Origin: Caryophanales bacterium UBA6879
Lineage (GTDB): Bacteria; Bacillota_I; Bacilli_A; RFN20; CAG-288
DNA: 12,337 nt
Reading direction: 5' to 3'
Assembly (NCBI GenBank): GCA_002449135.1
Contig: DKCH01000031.1
Span: forward strand, 1 to 12,337
Below are positions 1 through 6,031 of the stretch, in pieces. The notes beneath the pieces were generated by a model. The model was not told the origin of the DNA, searched no databases, and was given only the letters and a program-made list of their open reading frames with translations. The position numbers and the translations under genes are program-made. Position 1 is the stretch's first letter, and each line of letters starts with the position of its first letter.

Positions 1-114
1 GTTAATGAAGTTGATTTAACACTTGTTGTTATGCATGATCAAAAGCATAATCGTTCTAGAATTGATCGATATCAAGATAAAAGAAAACTTGTTAACAACA
101 ATATTCAAGCTTAA
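1..114 (+). CDS. 3' end of an unidentified protein (partial)
   Basis: Frame 1 is open from the first base to a TAA at 112-114, giving the last 37 residues of a protein whose start lies outside the window. The tail is hydrophilic and strongly basic (MHDQKHNRSRIDRYQDKRK) with no cysteine or membrane segment. I do not recognise the family. A good terminator follows within a few bases, so this is the last gene of an upstream transcript and is probably unrelated to the glycogen genes. It is called coding because the frame is open, codon use is AT-rich like its neighbours, and a terminator sits directly after the stop. With so few residues, a chance open frame cannot be fully excluded. Confidence 0.6.
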   Translation, partial: VNEVDLTLVVMHDQKHNRSRIDRYQDKRKLVNNNIQA

Positions 115-118
115 AAAT

Positions 119-146
119 GAAGGAACTTTGTGGAGTTCCTTTTTTT
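119..146 (+). terminator. Rho-independent terminator of the upstream gene
   Basis: The arms AAGGAACT (120-127) and AGTTCCTT (134-141) pair perfectly around the six-base loop TTGTGG, and a run of T continues to 146. It begins five bases after the stop codon of the partial gene, so it separates that transcript from the glycogen operon. Confidence 0.88.
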
Positions 147-147
147 A

Positions 148-168
148 ATTGTAAATTTATTGTAAATT
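148..168 (+). repeat. Tandem ATTGTAAATT direct repeat, possible activator site
   Basis: ATTGTAAATT occurs at 148-157 and again at 159-168, an 11-base period or about one helical turn. It lies roughly 60-80 bases upstream of the predicted -10 element of the glycogen operon. Head-to-tail sites one turn apart are typical of OmpR-type response regulators. The base composition is so AT-rich that chance is a real alternative. Confidence 0.35.
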
Positions 169-203
169 AATACTTAATTATTAATCTAATTTAAATTTAT
201 AGG

Positions 204-231
204 TTAAAAACAATAATTTTTTTGATATAAT
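204..231 (+). promoter_or_regulatory. Promoter of the glycogen operon (extended -10)
   Basis: A consensus TATAAT (226-231) is preceded by TGA (223-225), which gives an extended -10 TGnTATAAT. The best -35 candidate, TTAAAA at 204-209 with a 16-base spacer, is weak. Transcription would start near 238, leaving a leader of only about 19 bases before the ATG at 257. A weak -35 with an extended -10 is compatible with activator control. Confidence 0.7.
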
Positions 232-256
232 AAAAACATATAGAGATGAGATTCTT

Positions 257-1297
257 ATGGATAACAAAGCGATAATTTCTCCTACTGATAACCTTATCAA
301 GCTTCAGAAGAAGTTAAAATTAAAACGTGGTTTTTTATCTAGCTTTGTGGGTTTAGGAATTTTATTTATTTATTTAATTTATGTTTTTATTTATGCTTTA
401 GGAAATGGCTATGCTAATTTAAACTTTTCTTTTTTAGGAAATGTTAATTTTTTAAAGGGTCATTATTATTTTTCAACCACCTCTAGTCTTTTTGATTTTT
501 CTTCTATTGATTCTGTTTATCGTTTTATCGTTTTATTGCTTGTTGTTCTATTTAGTGCCTTTTGCAGCTTTTTATTTTTTAAGTTTAGTTCTTTTAAGGA
601 CAATAATTTATTTAGAAAAAAATATTTTGAAACATTATCTAATGAAGTCAAGATTAATGGAATTATTATTAATCATCAAGAAAAAGAAACAAGAGAAAAC
701 GAGGTAAATGAAATTTTTAATAATATGTCTTTATCTAAATTAGATTTTAAATATTCATTAGAATTTTCATCAATGTCAAATAATATTGTAATGAACCAAT
801 ATACTTACTTTAATAATAATGAAAATCGTAATGGTCTTTTAGTTCTCACTAGTTTAAATAGGATTAGAACTCATGCTTTGATTGAATTAAGGACTTTTGG
901 TGAAATTTCATTTCATCAATTTAATGGTTTGATGATTAATAAATATGGTTTTGAAAATATATCTTCTTTAGCTAATTTCACTTGTTACACTACTTTAGGT
1001 CAAGAAATTTATTTAATTCTAGATAAAAAAGTTATAAAAGCAATTTCGAATTTATCTTATTATATTAAAACCGACATGATTATTTATGTTTATAAGGATA
1101 CTTTAGCTATTTTTCTTGATGGCTTTAAATTTAATTTGGAAAGAAATCTTCATGATAATATCAAACAAGAATTAATTGAAAAACAATCAGAATCTATTAC
1201 TGGTTTAATTTCTTTAATTAATTTACTTATTAACGCATTAAATGATGAAGTTAGCTTTGCCAAAGAAGAAAAAGGTAATGGAATCTTAACATATTAA
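257..1297 (+). CDS. Unknown two-helix membrane protein heading the glycogen operon (possibly DUF3137-like)
   Basis: The 346-residue protein has a basic N-terminus (KKLKLKRG), a membrane segment at about residues 26-48, a second at about 88-109, and then a long soluble domain. Both ends are probably cytoplasmic. The first 110 residues are rich in Phe, Leu, Ser and Tyr. In the soluble part, residues 191-212 (NGLLVLTSLNRIRTHALIEL) and 240-290 (a strand pattern around YTTLGQEIYLILDKKV and IIYVYKDTLAIFLDGF) resemble the layout I recall for the DUF3137 family. This is weak fold-level resemblance and not proof. The start ATG is preceded by a modest SD (GAGATGAG, 243-250) and a good promoter. Only 11 bases separate its stop from glgC, so it is almost certainly cotranscribed with glgC-glgD-glgA. 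No catalytic motif is visible. A role in glycogen metabolism rests on position alone. Confidence 0.85.
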   Translation: MDNKAIISPTDNLIKLQKKLKLKRGFLSSFVGLGILFIYLIYVFIYALGNGYANLNFSFLGNVNFLKGHYYFSTTSSLFDFSSIDSVYRFIVLLLVVLFSAFCSFLFFKFSSFKDNNLFRKKYFETLSNEVKINGIIINHQEKETRENEVNEIFNNMSLSKLDFKYSLEFSSMSNNIVMNQYTYFNNNENRNGLLVLTSLNRIRTHALIELRTFGEISFHQFNGLMINKYGFENISSLANFTCYTTLGQEIYLILDKKVIKAISNLSYYIKTDMIIYVYKDTLAIFLDGFKFNLERNLHDNIKQELIEKQSESITGLISLINLLINALNDEVSFAKEEKGNGILTY

Positions 1298-1308
1298 GGA
1301 GGTAGATT

Positions 1309-2415
1309 ATGGTTAAGGGCAAAATGGTTGCGATGCTACTTGCAGGTGGTAAAGGTACTAGATTAAAATCACTTACAAAGAAATTAGCTAAACCGGCTGT
1401 GTTTTTTGGAGGAAAGTACCGAATTATTGATTTTCCACTTTCTAACTGTGCTAATTCAGGAATTTCAACTGTTGGTGTTATGACTCAATATGAATCAACT
1501 ATGTTAAATCTATATGTTTCTAATGGTTCTACATGGGGATTAGATGGTAAGAAGGCATTAACTGTCGCTTTAACTCCAAGACAAACTGAAGAAGGCGCTA
1601 GTTGGTATAATGGAACTGCAGATGCTATTTATCAAAATTTAGAATTTTTAGATTATACTCAAGCTGAATATGTAATTATTTTATCAGGTGATCATATATA
1701 TAAAATGAATTATGATAAAATGCTTGAATTCCATATTGCTAAAAAAGCAGATTTAACTATCGCTTGTTTAACAGTAAGTATGGAAGAAGCTAAGCGTTTT
1801 GGCATTATGAAAACTGATAGTAACTATCAAATTGAATCATTTGCTGAAAAACCAAAGAAACCTGAATCTAACTTGGCAAGTATGGGTATTTACATTTTTG
1901 ATGTTAAGACTTTAAAAAGTGAGTTAATTAAAGATCATAAAAATCATGATTCTGAAAATGATTTTGGTAAAAATATTATTCCATCTATGCTAGCTTCAAA
2001 AAAGAGACTTTTTGCTTATCCATTTTCAGGTTATTGGAAAGATGTTGGAACTATTGAATCATTATGGCAGGCAAATATGGATCTTCTTGATGAAAAATGT
2101 ACTTTAGATATTTATGATAAGAATTTTAAGATTTTATCAGAAGATAATTTATCTGCTCCTTCTTATTATGGTGAAGATGCTGATGTTAGTCTTTCAATTG
2201 TTAATCAAGGCGCTGTGATTGATGGAAAGGTTAATCACTCTGTTATTTTTAATAAAGTCGTTATTGAAAAAGGTGCTTTTGTTGAAGATTCGGTTATTAT
2301 GCCTAATACTGTAATTAAAGGAAATGTTCATATAAAAAGAGCTATTGTAGGACCAAATTTAGTTATAACTGAAAATGGTGTTAGTGAAGATGAAATTATC
2401 TTAATTAATGAATAA
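1309..2415 (+). CDS. glgC: Glucose-1-phosphate adenylyltransferase, catalytic subunit GlgC
   Basis: GlgC makes ADP-glucose from ATP and glucose-1-phosphate, the committed step of bacterial glycogen synthesis, in the cytoplasm. The nucleotidyltransferase signature GGKGTRL is at residues 13-19, followed by KLAKPAVFFGGKYR (25-38) with the activator-site lysine equivalent to E. coli Lys39. WYNGTADA (99-106) and SGDHIYK (126-132, metal-binding Asp128) are intact, as are the sugar-phosphate lysine in EKP (180-182) and YWKDVGT (242-248). Residues from about 285 form a C-terminal left-handed beta-helix of hexapeptide repeats. At 368 residues it is shorter than the E. coli enzyme (about 430), as in Firmicutes. 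A strong SD, AAGGAGG (1296-1302), overlaps the stop of the preceding gene and fixes the start. By family knowledge it works as a GlgC-GlgD hetero-oligomer with the next gene. Confidence 0.97.
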   Translation: MVKGKMVAMLLAGGKGTRLKSLTKKLAKPAVFFGGKYRIIDFPLSNCANSGISTVGVMTQYESTMLNLYVSNGSTWGLDGKKALTVALTPRQTEEGASWYNGTADAIYQNLEFLDYTQAEYVIILSGDHIYKMNYDKMLEFHIAKKADLTIACLTVSMEEAKRFGIMKTDSNYQIESFAEKPKKPESNLASMGIYIFDVKTLKSELIKDHKNHDSENDFGKNIIPSMLASKKRLFAYPFSGYWKDVGTIESLWQANMDLLDEKCTLDIYDKNFKILSEDNLSAPSYYGEDADVSLSIVNQGAVIDGKVNHSVIFNKVVIEKGAFVEDSVIMPNTVIKGNVHIKRAIVGPNLVITENGVSEDEIILINE

Positions 2416-2430
2416 AAGAGGGAGAATATT

Positions 2431-3552
2431 ATGGCTAAAGCTATTGGTATATTAAATTTACACTACGCAGGTGAGTTAGGTCTATTAACTTCTACTAGAG
2501 GAATTGCTTCTACTTCCGTATTAGGTCGTTTTGCTTTTATGGATTTTCCTTTATCAAATTTTGTTAATTCAGGTATTGATCGTAATGCAATTTTAGTAAA
2601 AAAACATTTACGTTCAATTATTCAACATGTTGGTGAAAATCATATTTTCACTTTGAATTCTAAACTTGGTGGTCTTTCTTTACTTTATGATGAACCATTT
2701 GCTACAAATTCTATTTATAACCATGATATTAATAATTTGATTGAAAATCATTGGTTTTTAGATTCTATACCTGATGATATTGATGTAGTAGTTATAGCCC
2801 CAGCTCATATAATTTATAAATATGATTTTAGGCCATTAATTGAGGAGCATGTTAAAAATCAAAATAAGATTTCTGTATTGTATCATCGCACTCATCATGC
2901 TAAATCAACATTTATTGGTGAAGATGTTATTCATTTTGATATTAATCATAATTTAACTAAATTAACACCTAATTTAGGAGTTGAGGATGAAGAAAATATT
3001 TTCTTGCAAACATTAATATTAGATAAGGAAGTTCTTCGTGGTTTTATTCAGCTTGGTAAAAAGACTTCTTCTTTATATAATCTTAGAGATGTTTTATTAA
3101 TGGTTTCTCGTCAAATTCCTGTTCATTGTTACAATTACAATGGAACAGTTAGATGTTTTGATTCTTTAAAACACTATTTAGAATATTCTATTGAATTTAT
3201 TAAGTCTCCAAGTTTGCAGGAAGAATTTTTCAATTCTAATTGGCCAATTTATACTAAATCTTATGATACTCCACCTGCAAAATTTGGACCTCATTCTAGG
3301 ATTCAAACATCTTATGTTGCTAATGGCTCTCAAATAGATGGTACGGTAATAAATTCTATTATTTCTAGAGATGTTGTAATTAAAGCTGGTGCTGTTATTA
3401 AAAACTCTGTTATTTTATCTAATAGTTATATTTCTGAATCAACTCATTTAGAGAATGTTGTTTGTGATAAACAAGCTAGAGTTATTCATGTTAAATCCAT
3501 AATTGGTACAGAGGATAATGTAGAATTTATTAAGAGAGGAGATATTGCCTAA
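2431..3552 (+). CDS. glgD: ADP-glucose pyrophosphorylase regulatory subunit GlgD
   Basis: This 373-residue protein is homologous to GlgC but lacks its catalytic signature. The N-terminal GGxGTRL is replaced by the stretch around LGLLTSTRG (17-24), and the WYxGTADA motif is absent. The metal-binding GDHIY is reduced to PAHIIY (124-129), without the aspartate. The structural core is kept (RFAFMDFPLSNFVNSGI, 33-49), and hexapeptide repeats of a left-handed beta-helix fill about 290-373. This matches GlgD of Firmicutes, known to form a hetero-oligomer with GlgC and raise its activity. The SD GAGGGAG (2418-2424) lies 15 bases after the glgC stop. The stop codon shares its last base with the glgA start (TAATG), so translation of the two is probably coupled. 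Confidence 0.94.
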   Translation: MAKAIGILNLHYAGELGLLTSTRGIASTSVLGRFAFMDFPLSNFVNSGIDRNAILVKKHLRSIIQHVGENHIFTLNSKLGGLSLLYDEPFATNSIYNHDINNLIENHWFLDSIPDDIDVVVIAPAHIIYKYDFRPLIEEHVKNQNKISVLYHRTHHAKSTFIGEDVIHFDINHNLTKLTPNLGVEDEENIFLQTLILDKEVLRGFIQLGKKTSSLYNLRDVLLMVSRQIPVHCYNYNGTVRCFDSLKHYLEYSIEFIKSPSLQEEFFNSNWPIYTKSYDTPPAKFGPHSRIQTSYVANGSQIDGTVINSIISRDVVIKAGAVIKNSVILSNSYISESTHLENVVCDKQARVIHVKSIIGTEDNVEFIKRGDIA

Positions 3553-4979
3553 TGCGTATAGTATTTGCAGCTTCCGAAGCAGTTCCTTTTTCTAAAACTG
3601 GTGGTTTAGGAGATGTTGTTTCTGGGCTTTCTAAAGCTTTAGTTAAAAAAGGACAAAAGGTTTCTGTTTTTTTACCTTTTTATTTAAAGACTAAATGGAC
3701 AGTTTTGGATAATTATCAATTTGTTGATTCTTTTGAAGTTGCTATGGGTTCTAGAATGGTTAGAGCAAATATTTTAAAAGATGTAAAAAATGGTGTTACT
3801 TTTTATTTTGTTGAAAATGGTGCCTATTTTGAAAGAGAAAATTTCTATTCTTATCCTGATGATGAAGAAAGATTTTCTTTTTTCTCTCAAGCTGTTAAAA
3901 AAGCTATTTTAAGATTAAACTTAAGACCACAAATTGTACATGTTCATGATTGGCAGACTGCTATTGTTCCTCTTTTATTAGCTGATGCTGGTTTAAAATT
4001 TAGATCGCTTTTAACTATTCATAATCCTGCTTTCCAAGGCTATTTTAATCCTTATAATTTAGGTAGTTATCTTAATTTGGCTCAGTATTATTACGATTCT
4101 GGACTTATAAAATTTAATAATCAAGTAAGTTTATTAAAAGGTGGAATTACTACTTGTGATGCTATATCTACTGTTTCAATAACTCATGCTAAAGAATTGA
4201 TTTCTGATTATAAATCATTTAATGGTTTAGGTTATATTTTACATAATAGAGAAAAAGATTTATTTGGTATTGTTAATGGTATTGATTACCAAGCTTTTGA
4301 TCCAAGTAAAGATAAACTTATTCCACAAGATTATTCTTATAAAAATTATAAGACTGGAAAAAAGAAAAATAAAAAAGCTCTATTAGAATCTTTTGGCTTA
4401 ACTAATAATGATCTAGATAGACCTGTTTTTTCAATTGTTTCTCGTTTAACAAATCAAAAAGGTATTGATAGAGTTTTAAGAAATATTGAAAATATTGTGA
4501 AGCAAGATGCGATTCTCTTGGTTTTAGGACAAGGGGAAAATGAAATAGAACAAGCTTTAAAGCATTATTCTGAACTTTATCCAAATAATATAAAAATATA
4601 TTTGGGCTACAATGAAGTTTTATCGCATTTAGTCTATGCTGGATCTGATTTCTTTTTAATGCCATCTAAATTTGAACCTTGTGGTCTAGGACAAATTATC
4701 GCAATGCATTATGGAACTTTACCTTTAGTTTCTAAAGTAGGTGGCTTAAACGATACTGTTATCTCATATTATGAGGATAGTGCTAAGGCAACTGGTCTAA
4801 GTTTTGCAAATTGGGATGAAAATTGTTTTGATTATTCTATCTATTTATTATCTAAAATGTATAAAGAAAAAGATCCTATTCTTGAACAAATGATTTTAAG
4901 GGCAATGAAAGTTAATTTTTCTTGGTCAAGACAAGTTAATAAATATATTGAACTTTATAAAGAATTATTAAAAAGATAA
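3552..4979 (+). CDS. glgA: Glycogen synthase (ADP-glucose), GT5 family
   Basis: GlgA transfers glucose from ADP-glucose onto growing alpha-1,4-glucan, using the product of the two preceding genes. The 475 residues match the usual length (E. coli 477). The ADP-glucose-binding KTGGLGDV is at residues 15-22. VHVHDWQTA (129-137), TIHNPAFQG (155-163), the VNGID box (241-245), SRLTNQKG (297-304) and the GT-B signature FEPCGLGQ (374-381) follow, with the catalytic glutamate at 375. The last box reads GLGQ rather than the commoner GLTQ/GLSQ, a mild variation. The start overlaps the glgD stop by one base; AGGAG (3537-3541) inside glgD is its SD, with a rather long 10-base spacing. A terminator follows at once, so this is the last gene of the operon. 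Branching enzyme GlgB must be encoded elsewhere if the polymer is branched. Confidence 0.97.
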   Translation: MRIVFAASEAVPFSKTGGLGDVVSGLSKALVKKGQKVSVFLPFYLKTKWTVLDNYQFVDSFEVAMGSRMVRANILKDVKNGVTFYFVENGAYFERENFYSYPDDEERFSFFSQAVKKAILRLNLRPQIVHVHDWQTAIVPLLLADAGLKFRSLLTIHNPAFQGYFNPYNLGSYLNLAQYYYDSGLIKFNNQVSLLKGGITTCDAISTVSITHAKELISDYKSFNGLGYILHNREKDLFGIVNGIDYQAFDPSKDKLIPQDYSYKNYKTGKKKNKKALLESFGLTNNDLDRPVFSIVSRLTNQKGIDRVLRNIENIVKQDAILLVLGQGENEIEQALKHYSELYPNNIKIYLGYNEVLSHLVYAGSDFFLMPSKFEPCGLGQIIAMHYGTLPLVSKVGGLNDTVISYYEDSAKATGLSFANWDENCFDYSIYLLSKMYKEKDPILEQMILRAMKVNFSWSRQVNKYIELYKELLKR

Positions 4980-4981
4980 AG

Positions 4982-5014
4982 AAAACCTCTAGAACTAATT
5001 TCTAGAGGTTTTTT
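4982..5014. terminator. Bidirectional terminator between glgA and the kinase gene
   Basis: AAAACCTCTAGAA (4982-4994) pairs perfectly with TTCTAGAGGTTTT (5000-5012) around the loop CTAAT. On the plus strand it ends in TTTTTT (5009-5014) and terminates the glg operon. On the minus strand the stem is followed by TTTTC and then more T-rich sequence. The right arm contains the TAG stop and the last codons of the minus-strand kinase gene, so one hairpin serves both convergent genes. Confidence 0.88.
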
Positions 5015-5544
5015 AAATAGTTTTCGTAAGTGTTATAAATAAATTTAGCGACTTCTTCTATGTTATTTTTTTCAGTGTTTATTTCAATGATGTTTTCATC
5101 TTTAAACTGGGCATCAGCAAAACGAGTAACATCATTTAATAATTTTTGTTTAATAATTGTTGGATCATCTCCACGGTCAATCATTCTTTGTTCACGTGCT
5201 TTTTGTGAACATAGTAATCTAAAGAGTAAAATATGTTTATCGTGAAGATTCAAAAAAACTCTAGCTCCACTTGTTTCTACAACTAACACTTTATTATCAG
5301 CTATTTCAGGACGAGAAGTTCCATAAAAATTATGGTTATATTCAGTTGTTTCAACAAAAAAATTTTGAGCTTTTAATTCTAAAAACTTTTCACGAGTTAC
5401 AAAATGATAATCAACCCCATCAATTTCACCAGGTCTTTTTGGTCTAGTAGTATGGGTTACAACTCTTTTGATATTAAAGAGTCTACCTAATTCTTTAGCG
5501 GTTTCTGTTTTTCCACTAGCACTTGCACCAGTAACTACAATCAC
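5002..5544 (-). CDS. gmk: Guanylate kinase family protein (short, somewhat divergent)
   Basis: Guanylate kinase phosphorylates GMP to GDP with ATP. The P-loop GASASGKT is at residues 6-13, and the GMP-binding signature TTRPKRPGEIDGVDYHFV follows (32-49). Compared with yeast guanylate kinase, Arg34, Arg37, Tyr46, Glu65 and Tyr74 are kept, while three GMP contacts appear conservatively changed (Ser34 to Thr30, Ser80 to Thr76, Asp98 to Glu90). The usual lDvQGA segment reads ETSGA (90-94). The lid and C-terminal half keep REQRMIDRGDD (118-127). At 180 residues it is shorter than typical Gmk (about 205). The start is GTG (5544-5542), supported by AAAGGAG (5556-5550) six bases upstream and a P-loop beginning at residue 6. 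It is monocistronic and convergent with glgA. It may be the only Gmk or a specialised paralogue; the window cannot decide. Confidence 0.85.
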   Translation of the reverse strand: MIVVTGASASGKTETAKELGRLFNIKRVVTHTTRPKRPGEIDGVDYHFVTREKFLELKAQNFFVETTEYNHNFYGTSRPEIADNKVLVVETSGARVFLNLHDKHILLFRLLCSQKAREQRMIDRGDDPTIIKQKLLNDVTRFADAQFKDENIIEINTEKNNIEEVAKFIYNTYENYLKNL

Positions 5545-5578
5545 TAGAATCTCCTTTATAAATCTTTTATAGATTTTA

Positions 5579-5614
5579 TATAGTTTTTAATATGAAAAAT
5601 ATTTAAAAACTATA
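5579..5614. repeat. Perfect 12-bp inverted repeat in the kinase leader
   Basis: TATAGTTTTTAA (5579-5590) and TTAAAAACTATA (5603-5614) are perfect inverted copies separated by 12 bases. They lie in the 5' leader of the minus-strand kinase gene, between its predicted -10 and its SD. A second, smaller inverted repeat (AAATCT 5560-5565, AGATTT 5571-5576) sits right beside the SD. They could form RNA hairpins or bind a dimeric regulator. The arms are AT-only apart from one G-C pair, so stability is low. Confidence 0.5.
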
Positions 5615-5618
5615 CAAC

Positions 5619-5647
5619 ATTTTATCAATTTTAAATAAATCTTACAA
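5619..5647 (-). promoter_or_regulatory. Promoter of the guanylate kinase gene
   Basis: Read on the minus strand, TTGTAA (5647-5642) and TAAAAT (5624-5619) are separated by exactly 17 bases. Transcription would start near 5612, giving a leader of about 68 bases that covers the right arm and loop of the inverted repeat at 5579-5614 and all of the small hairpin before the SD. Confidence 0.6.
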
Positions 5648-5661
5648 TTAAAATAAATAAA

Positions 5662-5675
5662 TGTAAGCGCTTATG
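5662..5675. promoter_or_regulatory. cre-like palindrome upstream of the kinase promoter
   Basis: TGTAAGCGCTTATG contains the perfect palindrome TAAGCGCTTA (5664-5673). It matches the catabolite-responsive element (cre) core for CcpA (TGWAARCGYTWNCW) except for the last two bases. It lies about 15 bases upstream of the minus-strand -35 box and about 80 bases upstream of the tRNA -35 box. A CcpA-like regulator is encoded at 7791-8801. A site upstream of -35 fits activation better than repression. GC-containing palindromes are rare in this AT-rich DNA. Confidence 0.5.
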
Positions 5676-5755
5676 CAAAAATTACTTAAATTTTTTCTTG
5701 TTTAATGTCTTTTAAATAATCATTTTTATTTTTAACGTGTCTAAATATTTTAAAC

Positions 5756-5784
5756 TTGCTTTTTATTAATTATTGCGCTATATT
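5756..5784 (+). promoter_or_regulatory. Promoter of the initiator tRNA gene
   Basis: TTGCTT (5756-5761) and TATATT (5779-5784) are separated by 17 bases. Transcription would begin near 5791, about 23 bases before the mature tRNA end, leaving a short 5' leader for RNase P. The 269-base gap 5545-5813 otherwise holds only the kinase promoter elements and palindromes listed separately; I see no further gene in it. Confidence 0.6.
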
Positions 5785-5813
5785 AATAAAGCACGTTAAT
5801 AAAGTGTGAATAT

Positions 5814-5888
5814 CGCGGGGTAGAGCAGTGGTAGCTTGTCGGGCTCATAACCCGGAGGTCGCAGGTTCAAATCCTGTCCCCGCCACCA
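5814..5888 (+). tRNA. Initiator tRNA-Met (fMet), anticodon CAT
   Basis: The 75-base gene folds into a full cloverleaf with encoded CCA (5886-5888). Acceptor arms are CGCGGGG/CCCCGCC, the D stem GAGC/GCTT, the anticodon stem TCGGG/CCCGG and the T stem GCAGG/CCTGT around TTCAAAT. The anticodon CAT is at 5846-5848 in the loop CTCATAA. It is the initiator because the anticodon stem has three consecutive G-C pairs (GGG/CCC), the D stem has the purine-pyrimidine pair A11-T24, and the first acceptor pair is mismatched, which permits formylation and blocks elongation. The mismatch here is C1:C72, whereas E. coli has C1:A72. It has its own promoter and terminator. Confidence 0.96.
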
Positions 5889-5901
5889 ATTATAATTATT
5901 T

Positions 5902-5930
5902 AAGAAGTGACTCTTTTCACTTCTTTTTTT
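5902..5930 (+). terminator. Rho-independent terminator after tRNA-fMet
   Basis: AAGAAGTGA (5902-5910) pairs with TCACTTCTT (5917-5925) around the loop CTCTTT, followed by T to 5930. It starts 14 bases after the tRNA CCA end, so the tRNA is transcribed alone. Confidence 0.88.
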
Positions 5931-5995
5931 GTTATTATAGTTATTGCTAAATATAATATAAATATTTAATTTAATTTATTTTTATGCTTTAAGTA

Positions 5996-6024
5996 TTTAA
6001 AAAGAAACTAAGATTTTGTATAAT
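5996..6024 (+). promoter_or_regulatory. Promoter giving a leaderless transcript
   Basis: A perfect TATAAT (6019-6024) ends only seven bases before the ATG at 6032. A weak -35, TTTAAA (5996-6001), is 17 bases upstream. Initiation at the standard distance would fall on 6031-6032, that is at the start codon itself. No SD-like purine run is placed before the ATG. Confidence 0.6.
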
Positions 6025-6031
6025 TTTATCG

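Noticed and set aside
492..707. Open frame of 71 codons on the plus strand
   Set aside because: It lies wholly inside the membrane-protein gene at 257-1297 in another frame; its hydrophobicity just mirrors the T-rich codons of the membrane segments.
2431..3552. GlgD as a decayed duplicate (pseudogene) of glgC
   Set aside because: The frame is intact at normal length with a good SD, and loss of catalytic motifs is the known state of functional GlgD in Firmicutes.
4402..4665. Open frame of 87 codons on the minus strand
   Set aside because: It is antisense to the conserved GT-B core of glgA and has no SD or family resemblance.
5060..5245. Open frame of 61 codons on the plus strand
   Set aside because: It is antisense to the guanylate kinase gene, whose motifs are clear.
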